DNA of 64,000 nt from Colius striatus (GCF_028858725.1 NC_084761.1:96807971-96871970), one strand, 5' to 3'. Positions 1 through 14,376 are shown, counted from the first letter of the stretch. The notes: generated by a model not told the origin, from the letters alone. Numbers and translations are program-made.

Positions 1-3000
1 CTATGCTAGAAAGTCACTTCTTTTCTCTCTTTGTTAGCTGCTCAGCAGATCCACACCCTCACTCCTTTTCTTTTCACATGTAGGGGCAACAAAGCCCTTT
101 CTCCTTACCCTTGCATCTTCTACAGGGTCTGATTTTCCCAACACCTGATGCTACTCACCTTGGGATCCTTTGTCCTTTGCTGCTCACCCAGGTTTCTTTA
201 GAAAAGGCTCAGAAAACAACCAGACCTTGCCTTGCATGTTGGTGATGTCAAAGCAAATGAAGTGTTAAGTGCTCCAAGAGGCTGTGAAGAGCAACACTCC
301 CCCACTTAAACTAACAGGGAGGACTTTTCTCTAAATTTTTGTACCTACCTACTCTGCAATTCAGCATCTCTGCTTAATGTGTTCAAAATTACACCTATTT
401 TCCCTTATAGAAAGAAATGTCCAATGCTGAGATTCTGTTCTATTCCCCACTTTTAGAAAGGAGATTTCACCTTCAGCAGCCTCCTCCAAGTAATCAAGTT
501 GAACATAAAAGGAACACTCCCTAAGGGTCTATCCCATGAGGAGAAATGAAACTCCAAGCAGGAACACCTGGCCTGTCTCACTGTTTGGGGAAGAGGTTAA
601 ACTCTGGCAGCTGTGCAAGGTTACCAAATGCTTGCAGGGGCAGAGAGATGGCTACACAGCTTCAGAGGCTGTTTTGGGTATCAAGTGCTGATGATTCCCT
701 AATGGAGCCAGATGGGTTGATGATCACCCAAGCAACTTCAAAGGCCTTGTTTCCCCTGAATGTTGTGTACAACTTCTCTAAACTGATGACATCCAGATGA
801 TCAAGGATACTCACTCTGTGAGTACTCTTAAGTCAGTTCATAGCTGCATGCAGAGGGTGAAGGCTCTCTGGAAACATGGATGTCCTCAATGCTGCATTGA
901 GACCATTGCTTTCTCAGAGTTGTTTCAGGGATGCTCTGTGGTCCAACAACTACTTTTCTTTCTAGCAGAACTGTTCTGTGTTCAAACAGTGGCACTCCAA
1001 TACAGAGCCCAGTCCAAGGCAGGACACAGTACCAGTAATCCTCTCACCAGGTTCTCAGATACCATCTGAGTACCCCCCAAACAATCCTTTTTGAGCACTG
1101 CCTTTCTGTGATTTTTATTTTCTTGTAAAGGTCACACACTGTGAAATTCATGGATGACATGAAAACAAAAGAAGAAGTAAACATCAATAAAATAGCCTGT
1201 AAAGTTACCAAGAAAACACAGAACACAGACTCAGCATGGGTAATGGAGGAATAGGAAACCAACACAGACAAGATATATCTGGTTCCCCAATAACCTGTAG
1301 CTTGTATGGAGTTCAAAATTAGCAGAAAAAGAAGTAGTGTGAGACTCAAAGTGATTCCTGAATATCTCATGTATTCATTCCCAAGTGACAACACATCACT
1401 TCTAACACACAACTATTGTAGACTGGTACCTATGCAGTCAGGCAAGCAATGTACCAGGGGTTCCTCCCTAGGCAGCAGGTTTATAACTGCTGGCATCAGG
1501 AGTCACAATCTATCATTGATCAACTGAAACATTCAAGAAATTATCCCTTTTTTCCCCTATGTGAACTGCCATTTATGAATGCTTTTTCATTGTTATAACT
1601 TCCTTAGCAATACATTGCACCTTCTCAACCTACAGCTCCTGGAAAACTTTAGCTTACCAAAAAACCCAACAGCTGAAAACAACTTAGTGATAACTCAATG
1701 TATGGGATGTGGGACTGGCAACAGTGTGATGCTCTTTGCAGTTCCATTGACTTTGATGGTCGTATTTGTTGAATCCCAGGCACTGCTGGTGAAGCAGGAT
1801 AGTTAAAGGAACATTCACCAAAGAAACTAAGCTTCTACCCTTAAGAAATAAGAGCTTTACCTGACAACATGCTTCACAATGCAAAGAATAAGCAAAATAA
1901 CAACAGAATAATACTGTAATAGGGCAAACACACACACTATGCTTGCATGAAATGTTCATGGGTACAAAGTCCAAGTGAAAGTAAGATAGGTGCTTAAAAA
2001 AGTCTTTCCAAGAATACTTGAAGGTAATCCATACACCAAGGCAGAAAATTCTGGATTTGATGGGTTTTTTGCAGCTGTTCTTGTCAGAAGCAAACTATGT
2101 TGTGGATAGTTGATACAAACAGACAAGTAGGTGGAAAGTTCTGCATGCAAGTTTCTCATTCGTCACAGGGTGTGTGATGCTGCTGGCCACAGATGGATTG
2201 TGGCAGCTTGTGTTCTCACCCACCCCAGTTTAACCAGAGGAGACAGAGAATATTCAGGCATTCACACACCCTCAGCAGAATTCAGATTGCTGTAAGTCCC
2301 CACACTCTGGAGATGTCCAAGGAAATGCTGTCAGTATACCCTGTACACATTGAGTTCCTCTGCCTTTGTCAGGCATGCAAGCATCTCCATTTCTCTCTCT
2401 GGAGCCACCATAAGAGCAAAATCCCACCACCAGCCAACTTTTATAGCACAGACTGAAACTTCATGTCCTCTCTTCAGTCTTACATGCTCTCTCCAGGAAC
2501 TTGTAATGCACCCTTAGGATGGATTTACAAGCCTTTGGACCCATTCCTCCCACACACTTGTTGGGTACCACTCTGTCTGTAGCCTGAGCAACCTGTTCAG
2601 AGAACTGTCTCTGTCAGCTAGCTCCCATCTGCACTCCCCAGTTGTTGGCCAGATCGTAGCTCACGGGAGCTGTACGTGCTGGGGCCAGATGGGAGAGTGA
2701 GTATTACTGGGCAGAGGACTGTCTCTGTGGGAAGGCTATTCTTCACATCCTCTCTCATTTTCAATGTCCCTGTGGTTTAGACTGAGTTTTCTGACTGTCC
2801 TCGGAAGGGTGGAGGGGAAATCAGAGCTATTCCTTATCCCCATGGGACAACTACTGCAGGTATTAAAGTTAGTCTGCCCTTTGCCTTTACTTCCAGATGG
2901 TTTTAGGATTTAATTTCTAAATTGTTTGTGCTTTTTTTTTTAATCCTCCATCTGAAAACCAAATTTGCACTGACAATACAATGAATGCATTCAACATTTG

Positions 3001-3535
3001 ATTTATACAGTTGCAGGATATAATCAGCAGCACAAATGGAAGTGGTGACCAGGAAAACACTTCAGATGAAAACCAAAGCCTTCTTTGCACAATGCCAGCA
3101 GCCCTTATCAGGATTACACTCAAACATGCAAGGTTCATTGCAGCCCTTGTTTTAGGAAAGGATTGCAACAGGAATTCCTCTGGCTCAGGTAAAGGCAAGC
3201 AGCAATTACAGACAGAAGTGACATGTCTTTGGGATTATATACATGGTTAGGGAAATCTAGGTTATAGACAAGCGTGTTCTCAGCTCTAGGTTGGACCAGC
3301 TCCTAATGATCACACCAAGGATTTCTCATGTAGAAAAAAATCTGACAAGTTTTAGTAGGAAATTGCTTTCTATTCTATTTTTGAACATTTGACAAGTGTA
3401 CCCAAGGCTTGCATTTGAACACTTCTTATGAATATTCCTCTCCATAGGCAAGGATATCTGGTTACCCTTTGCTTTCCAAAGCATCTCTCTCTTTCTTTGT
3501 CTTCCCTTACCAAAAAAGAAGACTTTGTGCCCTTG
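1..3535. other. Intergenic, no gene or recognised repeat
   Basis: Short random frames only, no splice-consistent coding signal and no CR1 tail. Nothing assignable. Confidence 0.6.
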
Positions 3536-3768
3536 AAGCTTCACAGGAGATGCAATCTGGTTCCAAAGAAACACAAAGAAAAACTTCTTCACTTTCAGGG
3601 TGACACAGACTGGAACAGGCTGCCCAGAGGGGTTGTGGAAGCTCCTTCTCTGGAGACATTCCAACCCAGCTGGATGAGTTCCTGTGTGCCCTGCTCTAGG
3701 TGGTGCTGCTCTGGCAAGGGGGTTGCACTGGATCAGCTTTCCAGGTCCTGTGATTCTGTAATTACAAC
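3536..3768 (+). mobile_element. CR1 LINE, 5'-truncated 3' end
   Basis: Contains the CR1 ORF2 C-terminal/3'UTR signature: ACTGGAACAGGCTGCCCAGA, then GGTTGTGGAAGCTCCTTCTC, then GCACTGGATCAGCTTTCCAG and a final TGTGATTCTGT. The orientation runs left to right. The copy is moderately diverged. Confidence 0.85.
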
Positions 3769-4746
3769 AAGATGAACCTGAATCCTGGGAGGAATTGGAG
3801 CAGTTTGAGTGGACATAGAGAATGTAGAAACCACCAGAAAACTATTCACTGTGATGTAAACCAAAGTGGTTTTATTTAGAATAGATCAAAGACTGTATTA
3901 TCCCAGAAACAAGCAACCTCATAACGACACTCAGGTCCTCATTTCTATTTTGCATAAACAGAGGAAACAATGATAGAAGAGCAAGGAAAATGGCAACAAT
4001 TTTAGCCCATACTCAAGTATTTCCCTTTGAAAAATAAATCTGCACTGCAGTTTAATGCTGAGTTTAAAGAGTCCAGGCCAAATTCACATCACCAAGGATG
4101 ATTAGGGATTTCTTTGGAAATTGAAAGCACCATTGTTGACATTCTTGTGTGTATTCAAGACTAGCAGATGTAAAGGAGGAGGAAAGTTGCCTTTGGTGAT
4201 ATTTCATCCCAGGTACAGCAAAAACTGACCCCAGAAAACATAACTCTGGCCTTGTTCTGGGAATTGATACGTATTTCTTTAGAAATATACCAGCCTGGGG
4301 GAGGACAAGGTATGTGGACAAAGCACTTCTAAAGCTGGTTCAGTGTGTCTGACTGTAATTGCAGTAGAGTCTGGGGGGATGGTGGTTTTCTGGCTTATTT
4401 TTAACTGTTGATGATGCATTTGTGTGTTTTGGGACCTGTTAACTGCAAAAAGATGCGGATTTATCAATGCTCCAGTAACGCTTTCTACCGTTTCAACTCC
4501 CTTCAAAACCAAGGACTTCTGCTCCTGTTTCATGAATAATACACTGGCTTTTCTTTTCAGATGGAAATCTTGCAAGTAGAACTTTATTCTGTGGTGACAG
4601 AGGAAGGTTTTGGGTCATAGATGGAGTCCTTAGGGCTCCTACACTATCGGGAAAACAGGCTGAGATTTTCTCACTCAGAATGAAACTCACCTCTCCTCAC
4701 AACTGGCATCCCAAATGTGCACCAATGTGGTAACTATTGGAGGAAA

Positions 4747-4888
4747 ATCATAGAATCATAGAATGGTAGGGGTTGGAAGAGACCTTGAGGGATTATCCAG
4801 TTCAACCCCCTGCAGAAGCAAGTTCACCTAGATAAGGTCACTCAGGAATGTGTCCAGGCAGGTCTTGAAGACCTCCAAGGATGGGACG
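4747..4888 (-). mobile_element. CR1 LINE, short 3' fragment
   Basis: Starts with the reverse-complemented octamer tail (ATCATAGAATCATAGAATGG), then GGGGTTGGAAGAGACCTT and TCAACCCCCTGCAGAAGCAA, and breaks off after CTCCAAGGATGGGA. Confidence 0.9.
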
Positions 4889-7800
4889 ATGAAACAAAAG
4901 TGTTACCACTCCAGATGAAGGGAAGTAGAGAACATCTCACTGAAAAGCATCTCTGTACATTTTCTGGTATACTCTCCCTCCTTGGCTTCCAGGAGATTCT
5001 TCAGACAGCTTTGCCTCCCATCCAGCACTAATGCTGGCTTTCAAAGAGGTTGCCTTAGAAGTGAGGAGGCAAAGAAGAGTTTTTCTGGACATTTGTTTCA
5101 GAGTCTAAATGGCAGAGGAACTCTTCTGAAAATCTTGCTTTGATGGCAGGTGACAAGCAGGTGAGCATTTGACTGAGAGCTTTAGAAAAAAACAAGCCTG
5201 TGATGATGAAAAATAGAATACATAGACAGGAAAGATATGATCTCTTAGTGATATTCCCCCTGGCCCAGCACTGCAAAATTGCTTTCAGCAACACATTTTC
5301 CAGAATCCATTTCCATGATAGACAAAGGCTCGTACTTTCAATCTGTGCAGTGAGGGAAAGATGAGAGAAGAAACAGCATCCTGCTTCTTGGGCAAAAGGC
5401 TTCTTAACGAGCACAGCTGGAAATACTATAAGGAAAAGCAGTTCTTTTCCTTCTCATGGTTGTTTTCAAAGTCCCAACTGTGAGCTTCAAATTGTGAGAC
5501 ACTGCTGGTGGTTCATCACAGGACAGTAGCAGTGGTATATTTGGGATACTGAAGGTAGAAGTGCAGACAATGGCCACAGGGCATAGAAAAGGTAAGGTGT
5601 GTAAGTGTTGGCAATGTTTTTTTATTAGGTCAGCCAGTGCAGATGAAAATCAGGAGGAAACAAACATAAGTGTTTGTGGCCAAGTGTCCATTTTCCAAGT
5701 CCTGAAAGCTTCTTTCTCATTAAACCACCCAGTAATAACTGAGGCTGGGGAAAGATACTATCTCTCACACAAACCACAGCCTAAGGATATAAGATTCTTG
5801 GTTTAGGAATTGATAACCTGACCTCCTTTCAACTGCAGTCCCCTGTACCCTTCATATATTAAATTCTGTTATGAAACTTAATTGAGGCAGAAATCCCCAA
5901 GTATACAGATTGTTTTGCAATTACTGAGTTGTGTTAAAGATCTTTACAGTAGAGGCTCCAGCTGTTGAAATCCCAGGAGCCAGACTCATCATGCTTCATT
6001 CCTTGATGTACCTTCTGTAGCTCTTTACACTTGTGCCAGAAAAGTGAGGAATGCTTCTACATTTTGGGGGCCTTGTTGGACCAGAGTCTGGTCAGAGCCT
6101 TGTTGGTAAAAGGGCAGAGTAACATCAGCCCTACAAATGCAGCTGTTTTGCAGTGGTGTGGATGAGACTGAGATTTTCTTCAGGTACAAAGCACTGGAGA
6201 ATCTGACTCAGAGAGCCAGAGCCAGAGACACCTGTACCCTTTCTTCCTCAATGTGTGCTGCTCGTTACTTTGACACGACGAGCTCAGTGCTGATTTATGC
6301 CTTAAGGCATGAAAATTGGAGGAGAAAAAGCAAGCATTGGGTGCTCCTGAGAGATGAGAGTTCCCTTGCAATAGAGCAAATCACTCCATTGCAGGGGCTG
6401 AGTAATTCACCTCCTGGATATGAAAGTATTTCTTAATCTAAATGAAGACAAAGACAAGAACATTTGACGTGTTCTTAGACCAGCAGAGAGGAGACACTGA
6501 CCCTATCCTTTAACTCTCTGAAGATGCATAATTAGGTTCTGGAGTTAAAATGAGAGCTTTTGAATGAGAACTAAAGTTTAGTGACTTATTCATAATTGCA
6601 GGAGTTTTTAAGAGAAAATAGTTCTTCATTCCTGAAGTCTTACTACCATGCCTGAATGACGTGGCTTAAGAAAAGAAATGAGTGGACTCAGTTCAAATAT
6701 CAACAGAGGAATTCCTTTCCCTGATGTTAGCTAGAGGTTAAACTAGACCCAATGTTACCTCTTGTGATTAAATGCTGCGATATTGCCTGCATGTTTGGGG
6801 TAAACAGAGGCACTTTTGCTTTGATAGTAGTCCAGGTTGATGAGGCGTGAGTCATCTACCTTCCCAAAACTCTTCAGCCACATTACCATGAAATGATGCT
6901 CGTACTGCAGTGCCCCATCCTCCACAGGGACATATGAACAGCGTCAGAGTCCCACTAGCTTTGTTCAAGAGTCCACGATGGGGGGGCAATTTCCTCCCCC
7001 TAAGCACACTGCAGTATCATTAAACTACTAATAGGAACTCCAGGGCTTCAAAGCAACAGCAGATACTTTAATAAACTTATCAGTTGCCTTCAGGCTGTTG
7101 TCTACAAATCCCAGGGAAAATCTGTGGTCTCTGAGGCCATGAAAAGTAATTAAGAAATCAAAACTGTTGTCAGAAAGCCTAAGTTTGCTGTTCAGGGATC
7201 TGCTACTCAGCAGAAAACTGAGATACCTGCAAAGAAAAAAAGATGTCAAGAACTTCTACACTAGGGAAAATGCAGAAATTACAAAAGTCAACATTATCAT
7301 TGCTTGAACTGTTAATTCTATCATCTTCACTTCACCAGAAGACTGCAAGGGATGATGCGTTTCTTCCTCCTAGAGCACCACAACTTTGCAGCACAGCTGT
7401 ATTCCTGCAACTCCTGCCATTGATGGACAAGCTCTGGCTTTTACCTGCTGTGACATTCTGTGAAAAACACCAAGCACTTTGCCTTTTCCTTGGTGGTGTG
7501 AAACCTGCCTAGCAGAAATAATATATCTGGCGTTCAGATGTCTATTGCTGTTGAGTGTTTTTTGGTGTCATTTGCAGCCTGTGCTGATCTTCATGGGCTA
7601 CCTGCTCTGAGATGTGTGTTTGCTTCTTGTTCTCTCTCTTACTGTTTCATCTTTACCTTGTAATTTGAACATCATCTCCTTTCATGCAGAAGTGATTTCC
7701 TTGCTTCTTTGTGCATCAGACAGTGTCATCTTCCATAAGTTGCTTTCACTCTTGTAGACCTGGGGTGTCTGTAAGATAAACTAATCCTCGCCCATAAAAG

Positions 7801-9945
7801 ACAGATAGAAAACATTTTTATTTGAGCTGATGATGAGAGTTTTGATTTGAGCTGCTGATGAGTTGCAACAACTGCTCCTTCTTGTTTTCTCTGAGACCAT
7901 TCATCAACACCCCAGTTCCTACAGTGGGTGACTCTTTGAGAACTAAGACTCGCTGGTCACCTCTGTGTGCAGGAAAACTCCTCAAATAACAAAGTGAGAT
8001 GTATACACACAGGACAGAGAATAACAGACACGCTACAATACAAGGAATGTATTCTGCTTTTCATTCTACTCCTCTTCCCAGTTTAGCATCATTAATTTGA
8101 AAATTGTCACACCTCTCCAAGTCAGGCACAGTGATACCTGGAGTTCTGTATCAAGCTAACATCCCTCAACAAGAGGATTAGCCCTGATGGACCATTAAAT
8201 GTGTTTCTAAAGCTTGGATTCACAATTTCTCAGTCAGTTGAGGAAGGGGTCTGATCAAGAATGGGTCATGCACATAAGGACACACTTTCCTCAGGCAGGA
8301 CATCTGTCATACTTTGATAACACTGAGTGAGTGTTTCTTCAGTGGTTTTTTTTCCCCCTTCCATAATCCCATCCACTTGCTTTCTAAAGCCATGTGAATG
8401 TTGAGCATCCACAGCATCTGTCAGTAAGGGGTGCTGCAGGTGACAGGATGATTTGTGAAAAGGATTTTCCTTTTGTCTCTCTCCTTTCAGTTTCTTTTCA
8501 TGCTGTTGCCAAAAACAACAACATTCCTTTCCTGGGCTTTAAAAAAAAATCCTTTACATTACACATGAGAAGAAATAAATTCTCTATGCTTAGACATGAA
8601 GTTTTACCTGCAATCTCACATCCAATCCAGTGTACTTCTCTTTCAGAAAGCCAGAAATTAATTGGAGGAAGTCTAGGGTTCAGCAAGTGGCAGGTGTGTT
8701 AAACAGTGACTTTAATGAATCACTGAAAGAATTGAGCTTTTTTAGTCTAGAAATAGGAAGACTGAAGGGAGGATATAATGGTCTGCCCATCAGAGAAAAT
8801 ACAGCTTATAAAAGAAGAGAGATCATTGTTCTCCCTGTCTATGAAATGCCTTTTGGGGCAGGACACAAAGTAATTACTTTCCTTTGCAGGAAAAGATATT
8901 TTGGTTAGAGATGAAACCAATCTTCCTAACTATAAAGCTCACAGCAAATGGGCTGGGAAGCATGGGAATCTCCAAGTCCTGGTGAGTCACAGATACCTCA
9001 TATGGATAGACAGACAGGCCTCATGTCTGCTTCCATCTCTCAGCCTGCCTGGCCCCCACCATTCCTACCACTTCAATTGTATTCAGATGATAACCACTAT
9101 TTAATAGTGTCACTTTCACTTTCCTGTCAATCTTTCCCAAAATGGCTTGGGAAAAAGTATTCTCTTTCCCCTCTGAGATGTGCTGAGCATCCCAAAGCAC
9201 ATTTTCTGTCACTGTGAGTTTCCCCCACTACACCTGATGTGATCAAACCTCCAAAGGTCACACTTACTGCATCATTTGGTGTGATGATGCAGCTTTTCCC
9301 AGTTGGTCTGTGCTTACCCAATGTGCAGACACCAACAGTTGCAGATGGATTGATTAGCTTACCTGAAAACTTGGGGATCACTGGGTAAGACAATAAATAT
9401 AACCACAATCCACATTTTCTTCCTACAGTGAGTTTTACCTTTCTGTATCATACATTTCCCATGCAAGCTGTGAAATTCCTCTAGCATGTGATTCTCCATC
9501 TATTTGGCAGCCTTGGTATGATAAATTTTATCAACATTGCTAAATAAATCCTATTAAAGAGTGGACTTGAGTTCTTCTCCCCAGCTGTCCACACCACAAA
9601 TCCTTAGTTTGATCCCTACCTGGTTTTGATCACTCTAGCTCTCTGCAAGATACAGATTGGTTTGGTGAGCAGTTCACTGCAAGAACTTCTCCCAGTAGGC
9701 AACATGAGTGAGACCAGATTTGGGGTTCATCTTCCCCTCTGTACACCTTGCCAGCGCTACCACTTGTCTTTGCACCCTTGAATATCCCTGGGCATCATCC
9801 AGTGGCAATATGCCAGAGTATTGGGATGGAGGCCTTCCACTTGGCATTACTGATGATTACTGAGATTTCATATCTCCCAAGGGCTTTGTAGAATAGACAT
9901 GATCTGTTCAAGATGGGACTAATGTGAACAAGTGCAGATATGAGG
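4889..9945. other. Intergenic, nothing assignable apart from one weak CR1 remnant
   Basis: AT-rich unique-looking DNA with short random frames only. The one exception is a probable decayed CR1 piece near 8.7 kb, listed separately. Confidence 0.55.
8715..8792 (+). mobile_element. Possible decayed CR1 ORF2 remnant
   Basis: Encodes ...LSFFSLEIGRLKGGYNG, which resembles the CR1 ORF2 C-terminal [16 protein letters not shown] segment seen in better copies in this window, but it is heavily diverged and very short. Confidence 0.4.
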
Positions 9946-10042
9946 CACAGTGACTTCCCGTGTGAACTACTCTAGATGGTCCTGCTCTGACAGGGGGGTT
10001 GGACTGGATGAGCCTTCGAGGTCCCTGCATTTTCATTCTGAA
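9946..10042 (+). mobile_element. CR1 LINE 3' fragment, inverted against its neighbour
   Basis: CTACTCTAGATGGTCCTGCT, GGGTTGGACTGGATGAGCCT and a degraded ATTCTGAATG tail match the last ~90 bp of CR1. It sits tail-to-tail with the minus-strand CR1 that begins 17 bp later. Confidence 0.8.
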
Positions 10043-10059
10043 TGTGTCTTTCTGATCAG

Positions 10060-10588
10060 ATCACAGAATCATAGAATCTCAAGGGTTGGAAAGGACCCTG
10101 AAAGCTCATCCAGTGCAACCCCCCTGCCAGAGCAGCACCACCTAGAGCAGGGCACACAGGGACTCATCCAGCTGGGTGGGAATGTCTCCAGAGAAGGAGC
10201 CTCCACAGCCCATCTGGGCAGCCCCTGCCAGTGCTCCCTCACCTCAACAGGGAACAAGTTTGTCCTTGTGTTTCTTTGGAACCTCTTCTGTTCCATCTTG
10301 TCCCCATTGCCCCTTGTCCTATCATTGGCCATCACTCAGAACAGCCTGGCTGCAGCCTCCTCACACCCAAACCTTTATGGGTTTGTAAACATGGATGTGG
10401 TCACGCCTCAGTCTCCTCTTCTCCAAGCTCCAGAGCCCCAGCTCCCTCAGTGTTACATCACAAGGGAGATGCTCCACTCCATCATCTCTGTATCCCTACT
10501 CTGAACTCTCTCCAGTAGCTCCCTGTCCTGGAACTGAGGGGCCCAGAACTGGACATAATATTGCAGATGGAATCTGGAGGGCAGAGTA
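10060..10588 (-). mobile_element. CR1 LINE, 5'-truncated, ~530 bp
   Basis: Begins ATCACAGAATCATAGAATCT, then AAGGGTTGGAAAGGACCCTG and the ORF2 C-terminal region in reverse. It ends near the CCAGAACTGGACATAATATT motif. Minus-strand frames give WQGLPRWAVEAPSLETFPPS and SYPVHPVQ-type CR1 text with frameshifts. Confidence 0.93.
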
Positions 10589-10901
10589 CGATTTTCTCAG
10601 AACAAGATTGGAAGATGAAAATTACTTGAATTAGCCTCAAACTTCCCTTTTTACCTTTTTTTTTTTTTTGTCAATTAATTAAATAAAAAATCCTTAAGCA
10701 CATGTCATTTTCACTTACATTTGCATCCTTCTTTTTACAAGGAGCAAGAAAGGATCATTGAGTTTTTTAAGGAAGAGCATAGAATCTAGACATTTTTAAC
10801 TTGATAAGGCAAAAAAGATGTTTGGAAAAATAAACCAAATGTGACACACAGAGTGTGGTCTGAAGGATGTTACCTCATATTAAGGACCAAATTTTCATGA
10901 A

Positions 10902-11065
10902 ATCATAGAATCATAGAATGGTAGGGGTTGGAAGGGACCTTTAGATATCATCTAGTCCAACTCCCCTGCAGAAGCAGGTCCCACCTAGATCAGGTCGCAC
11001 AGGAACATGTCCAGGTGGGTCTTGAAGAGCTCCAAGGAAGGAGACTCCACAACCCCTCTGGGCAT
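10902..11065 (-). mobile_element. CR1 LINE, short 3' fragment
   Basis: ATCATAGAATCATAGAATGG followed by GGGACCTTTAGATATCATCT and GGAACATGTCCAGGTGGGTC; truncated after CAACCCCTCTGGGCAT. Confidence 0.92.
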
Positions 11066-11758
11066 ATGAATATGAAGTATGAAGTAGAAGTTGTCCTCAG
11101 TTCCTCTGTGATGCAACTGAGGGAGTCAGTAGCTTGTTTCCTGTCAGATAGTCTTCACTCAGAAGAGTTGGACAATATCTAGGTTCCCTCTTTGTGTCTC
11201 TCTTCTATCTGAGCACGATGCTCTTTAACCACATGACCAATATTGCTCTTTAAGGAGCTTTTATTTTCTGCTGACCTTTTTTAGCCCAGAATGGCAAAAT
11301 ACTACAGACACTATAATGTGAGATAAAGGCTAAGAAAAATTAAGGTGTAAGCAGGAAGAGAGTGTGGCTTCTATCTTTACCTTGTTATTCATGCCACTGT
11401 CTTTCTCAACACTTCTCTCCCACTTGTCTGGTAAATTAAAAACAGAAGGAGATAAAAGAAAAGGTTTCATTTCCAAAAGTTCCCTTTTATTGTAAAAGCT
11501 TTTCAAGCCCCTTCTCTTCTGCTGTGGATGGGACTCCTACAGTCTTTCTTCCAAGCATGAAAGGACTTCAAACGTTGAAGAGCTGTGCTAAACATTTGCC
11601 ATATGATACAGAAAATCAATAATACCAATCTGGAGATTCTCCAAAGCAGAACAATCTTGCTGATGGTCAGGTCAACATGCAGTCCTACCATCCTGGGGAT
11701 TGCCTCTGTTTTGCTTCTGGGCACATTGAGGTGCAGAAGCACTCTGTGAATTTCACAC

Positions 11759-12234
11759 ACACAGAATCACAGAACCCTTGAGGCTGGAAGAGTCCTTTAA
11801 GCTCATGAAGTCCAACCACTCCCCCAACACAGCCATGGCCACCAGTGACCCATGGTCCTCAGCCCCACAACTACAGGGCTTTGGGATCCCTTCAGGGATG
11901 AGGACTCCACTGCAGCCCTGGGCAGCCTGTGTCAGGCTGAATTGCCCTTTTGGGGAAGAAATTGTTCCCAAACTGCAACCTACACTTCCTGTGGCACAAC
12001 TTCAGGCTATTTCCTCTTGTCCTGTTGCTTGGGAACATAGATAGAATCCCCCACTACACAGCCACAGCTTCCTGTCAGGGAGTTGCAGAGAGTGCTCATG
12101 TCTCCCCTCAGCCTACTTTTTTCCCATCTGAACACCCCCAGAGCCCTCAGCTTCCTCCCATCAGACATGTGCTCCAGCCCCTTCCCCAGCTCCAGTGCCC
12201 AGATCTGGATGGAGTCTGTGCCTTGGGGCTCAGA
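11759..12234 (-). mobile_element. CR1 LINE of a different subfamily, ~475 bp
   Basis: Starts ACAGAATCACAGAACCCTTG. It carries CAGCCATGGCCACCAGTGAC, GGGCAGCCTGTGTCAGGCTG and GTGCTCATGTCTCCCCTCAG. In 3'-end sequence it is closer to the copies at 53.3-54.2 and 63.5-63.9 kb than to the 17.5/21.2 kb pair. Confidence 0.85.
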
Positions 12235-14376
12235 TACATATAATCCACTGGTGCATGGTAACACTCCTAAGCCATTTTTTTGCACAGTGGAGGAATATAG
12301 GGACATGGATGAGCTGTGTCCTGGGCCATGAACAAATCCCACAGCAATGCATGGAAGTTTTCAGCCTGTGCTGGCAATGGACAATTCAGTGAGGAGCTTT
12401 TCATCAGCTCCAGCTTTGGCCTCAAGACCTCTACTATAAAAAAGTGGCCAACCCAAAATCACCAAGAGAGGATGTGTTATTTAGGATCGATGACATGCTG
12501 GACAAGAGATGAACTTGCCCTGGGAATTTTATCTCTCATTTCTACCTCTAGAGACTACTAGAGAGGGAGACAAAAAGCATATCAAAACCACATATTGTCT
12601 TTATTTTCTCACCATGATAACACAAATCACCAGTAAACCCAACATCTCTTCTGGGAGAAAACTCTATTGCATTTGTAAGAGGCTGTTGACAGATAACTGG
12701 AAGCATTGAAAGCTTTTTGTTCGAGCTGCCCCTCTCTATTTATAGCCATTGACAATGCCAGGGAGTTGGAGGCAGATTAAATGGGAGGCACAGAAGTGAC
12801 AACTGGAGTTTTAAAGCATATGAAAGTGTATTTAAGATGGCAATAGGCTGTTCCCCAAGCTCTGCTTTAACTGCTCCTGAAAGCTTCTCTGAAGTGAAGC
12901 AAAGTGACCTTTGTGTGCCAATTCCTGGGTTGATTTTCTTTATTGCATCCTCCACGGTCAGCTAAGATGGGCAATGTTACAACACTATGAAATCAGCAGA
13001 AACCCCCTTTCTCAGATATCTGTCAGCAGTAAGCTAAAAATAAAATCAAGTAGGCAACTCTCCTACCATACCATACATCCAAAAAGTAGTTAGCAACAGA
13101 ATACCCAAATCATTCTTTACCCTGTGTTGCAAAGGAACTCATAGCAGAAGTGTGCAATGGCCCCTCACAATCTTTATGGTCCATGAAGCATTCATTGTGA
13201 CTACAGGCAAGCAGTTGACTCCCCCAGGGTCTGTGCATATGTACAGAAGCAAGCTAATTTTCAAGTTAGTTTGCCCAAATCCTGCTGCCATTTCCAGGGC
13301 TGCAGCTCCTTTTGATGAGTCCTTGCTCACGGGCAGAACCTGGTGGGACACAGAGATCATTGAACAGTGGGGCCATTGATGGCACAAAGGTTTTTTGGAT
13401 GTGACTACGAGACTGACAGTCACAAAGTGCCAGAAGGGCTTTTCCAACATGGCAAATGACCATTTTTACATCAATATATTATGGAGAGTTTATTTATAAA
13501 GCATTCTAGGGGATTAAATGGTGTTTCTTGCTTTCTCAGACACTGGAGCAGAGTAGAAAGTGCATTGCAGAAGAGACTCAGCTCTATATTCCAGCACTGA
13601 CAATGGCATAAAATACATGACTGGTGCCAATTCACTTCCCCAGCTGTTAAATGAGGTAAAGAATCTTGCTTTACTTACTTAAAAAGATCTTTTGAGATTC
13701 ATTGCTTTAACAAAAAGAATAAGAAAAAGCAGTTTTGTTAAGGCAAGCTGCTTTAAAGCATTCTGCAGATGAATGTTCCTTCAGAAGAAGCAAAAGAGAC
13801 AGTGACAGCTTTAAACAAGACATAACTGCCATCTCTAGCTCTTCCCCTGCTTTTCTTACTCAGATCTCCCTTAAATTCCTGTTTTTACCTAAGAAAATTC
13901 CCGAAGTATGACTTTTCTCACAAGCAGACATATTTATTTGAAACAAGGGGAAAGAATTACTCCTTTTGGAAATATGGTCTTTTGGAAAACACAAGACTTT
14001 TGTTGACAATCAAACAAAAAATATGTGAAAAGTGATCTCTCTCTACTTTTCCGCTGAAGGAGAAGTGTGCTGGAGGCAGAAGGTGAAGCATAGCCTAGCA
14101 AGAGCCTTAGTGGAACTCCCTTCTGTGTGTTCAAGTGACAGTAAAGTCAGGCTGGAATGAATTTTGTGCAATTCTGCCTTTGTAGAATGTGATGAATGGG
14201 GAAGGGGATGGTGGAGAAGAGGAAGAGGAAGGTCAGGATGTTCTCATAGGAACTCCAGGCAGGAAGGGACTTCTGGGTCTATGAAGTCTTGCCCCAAGTC
14301 TCATATGTCACTACACACTCTAGACTCCATAGTCAACCCAGTAAGCCCCGCAGAATCCTCCTATTGGGATGTTGTA
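12235..14376. other. Intergenic, nothing assignable
   Basis: Only short random frames and no recognisable repeat. Confidence 0.55.
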
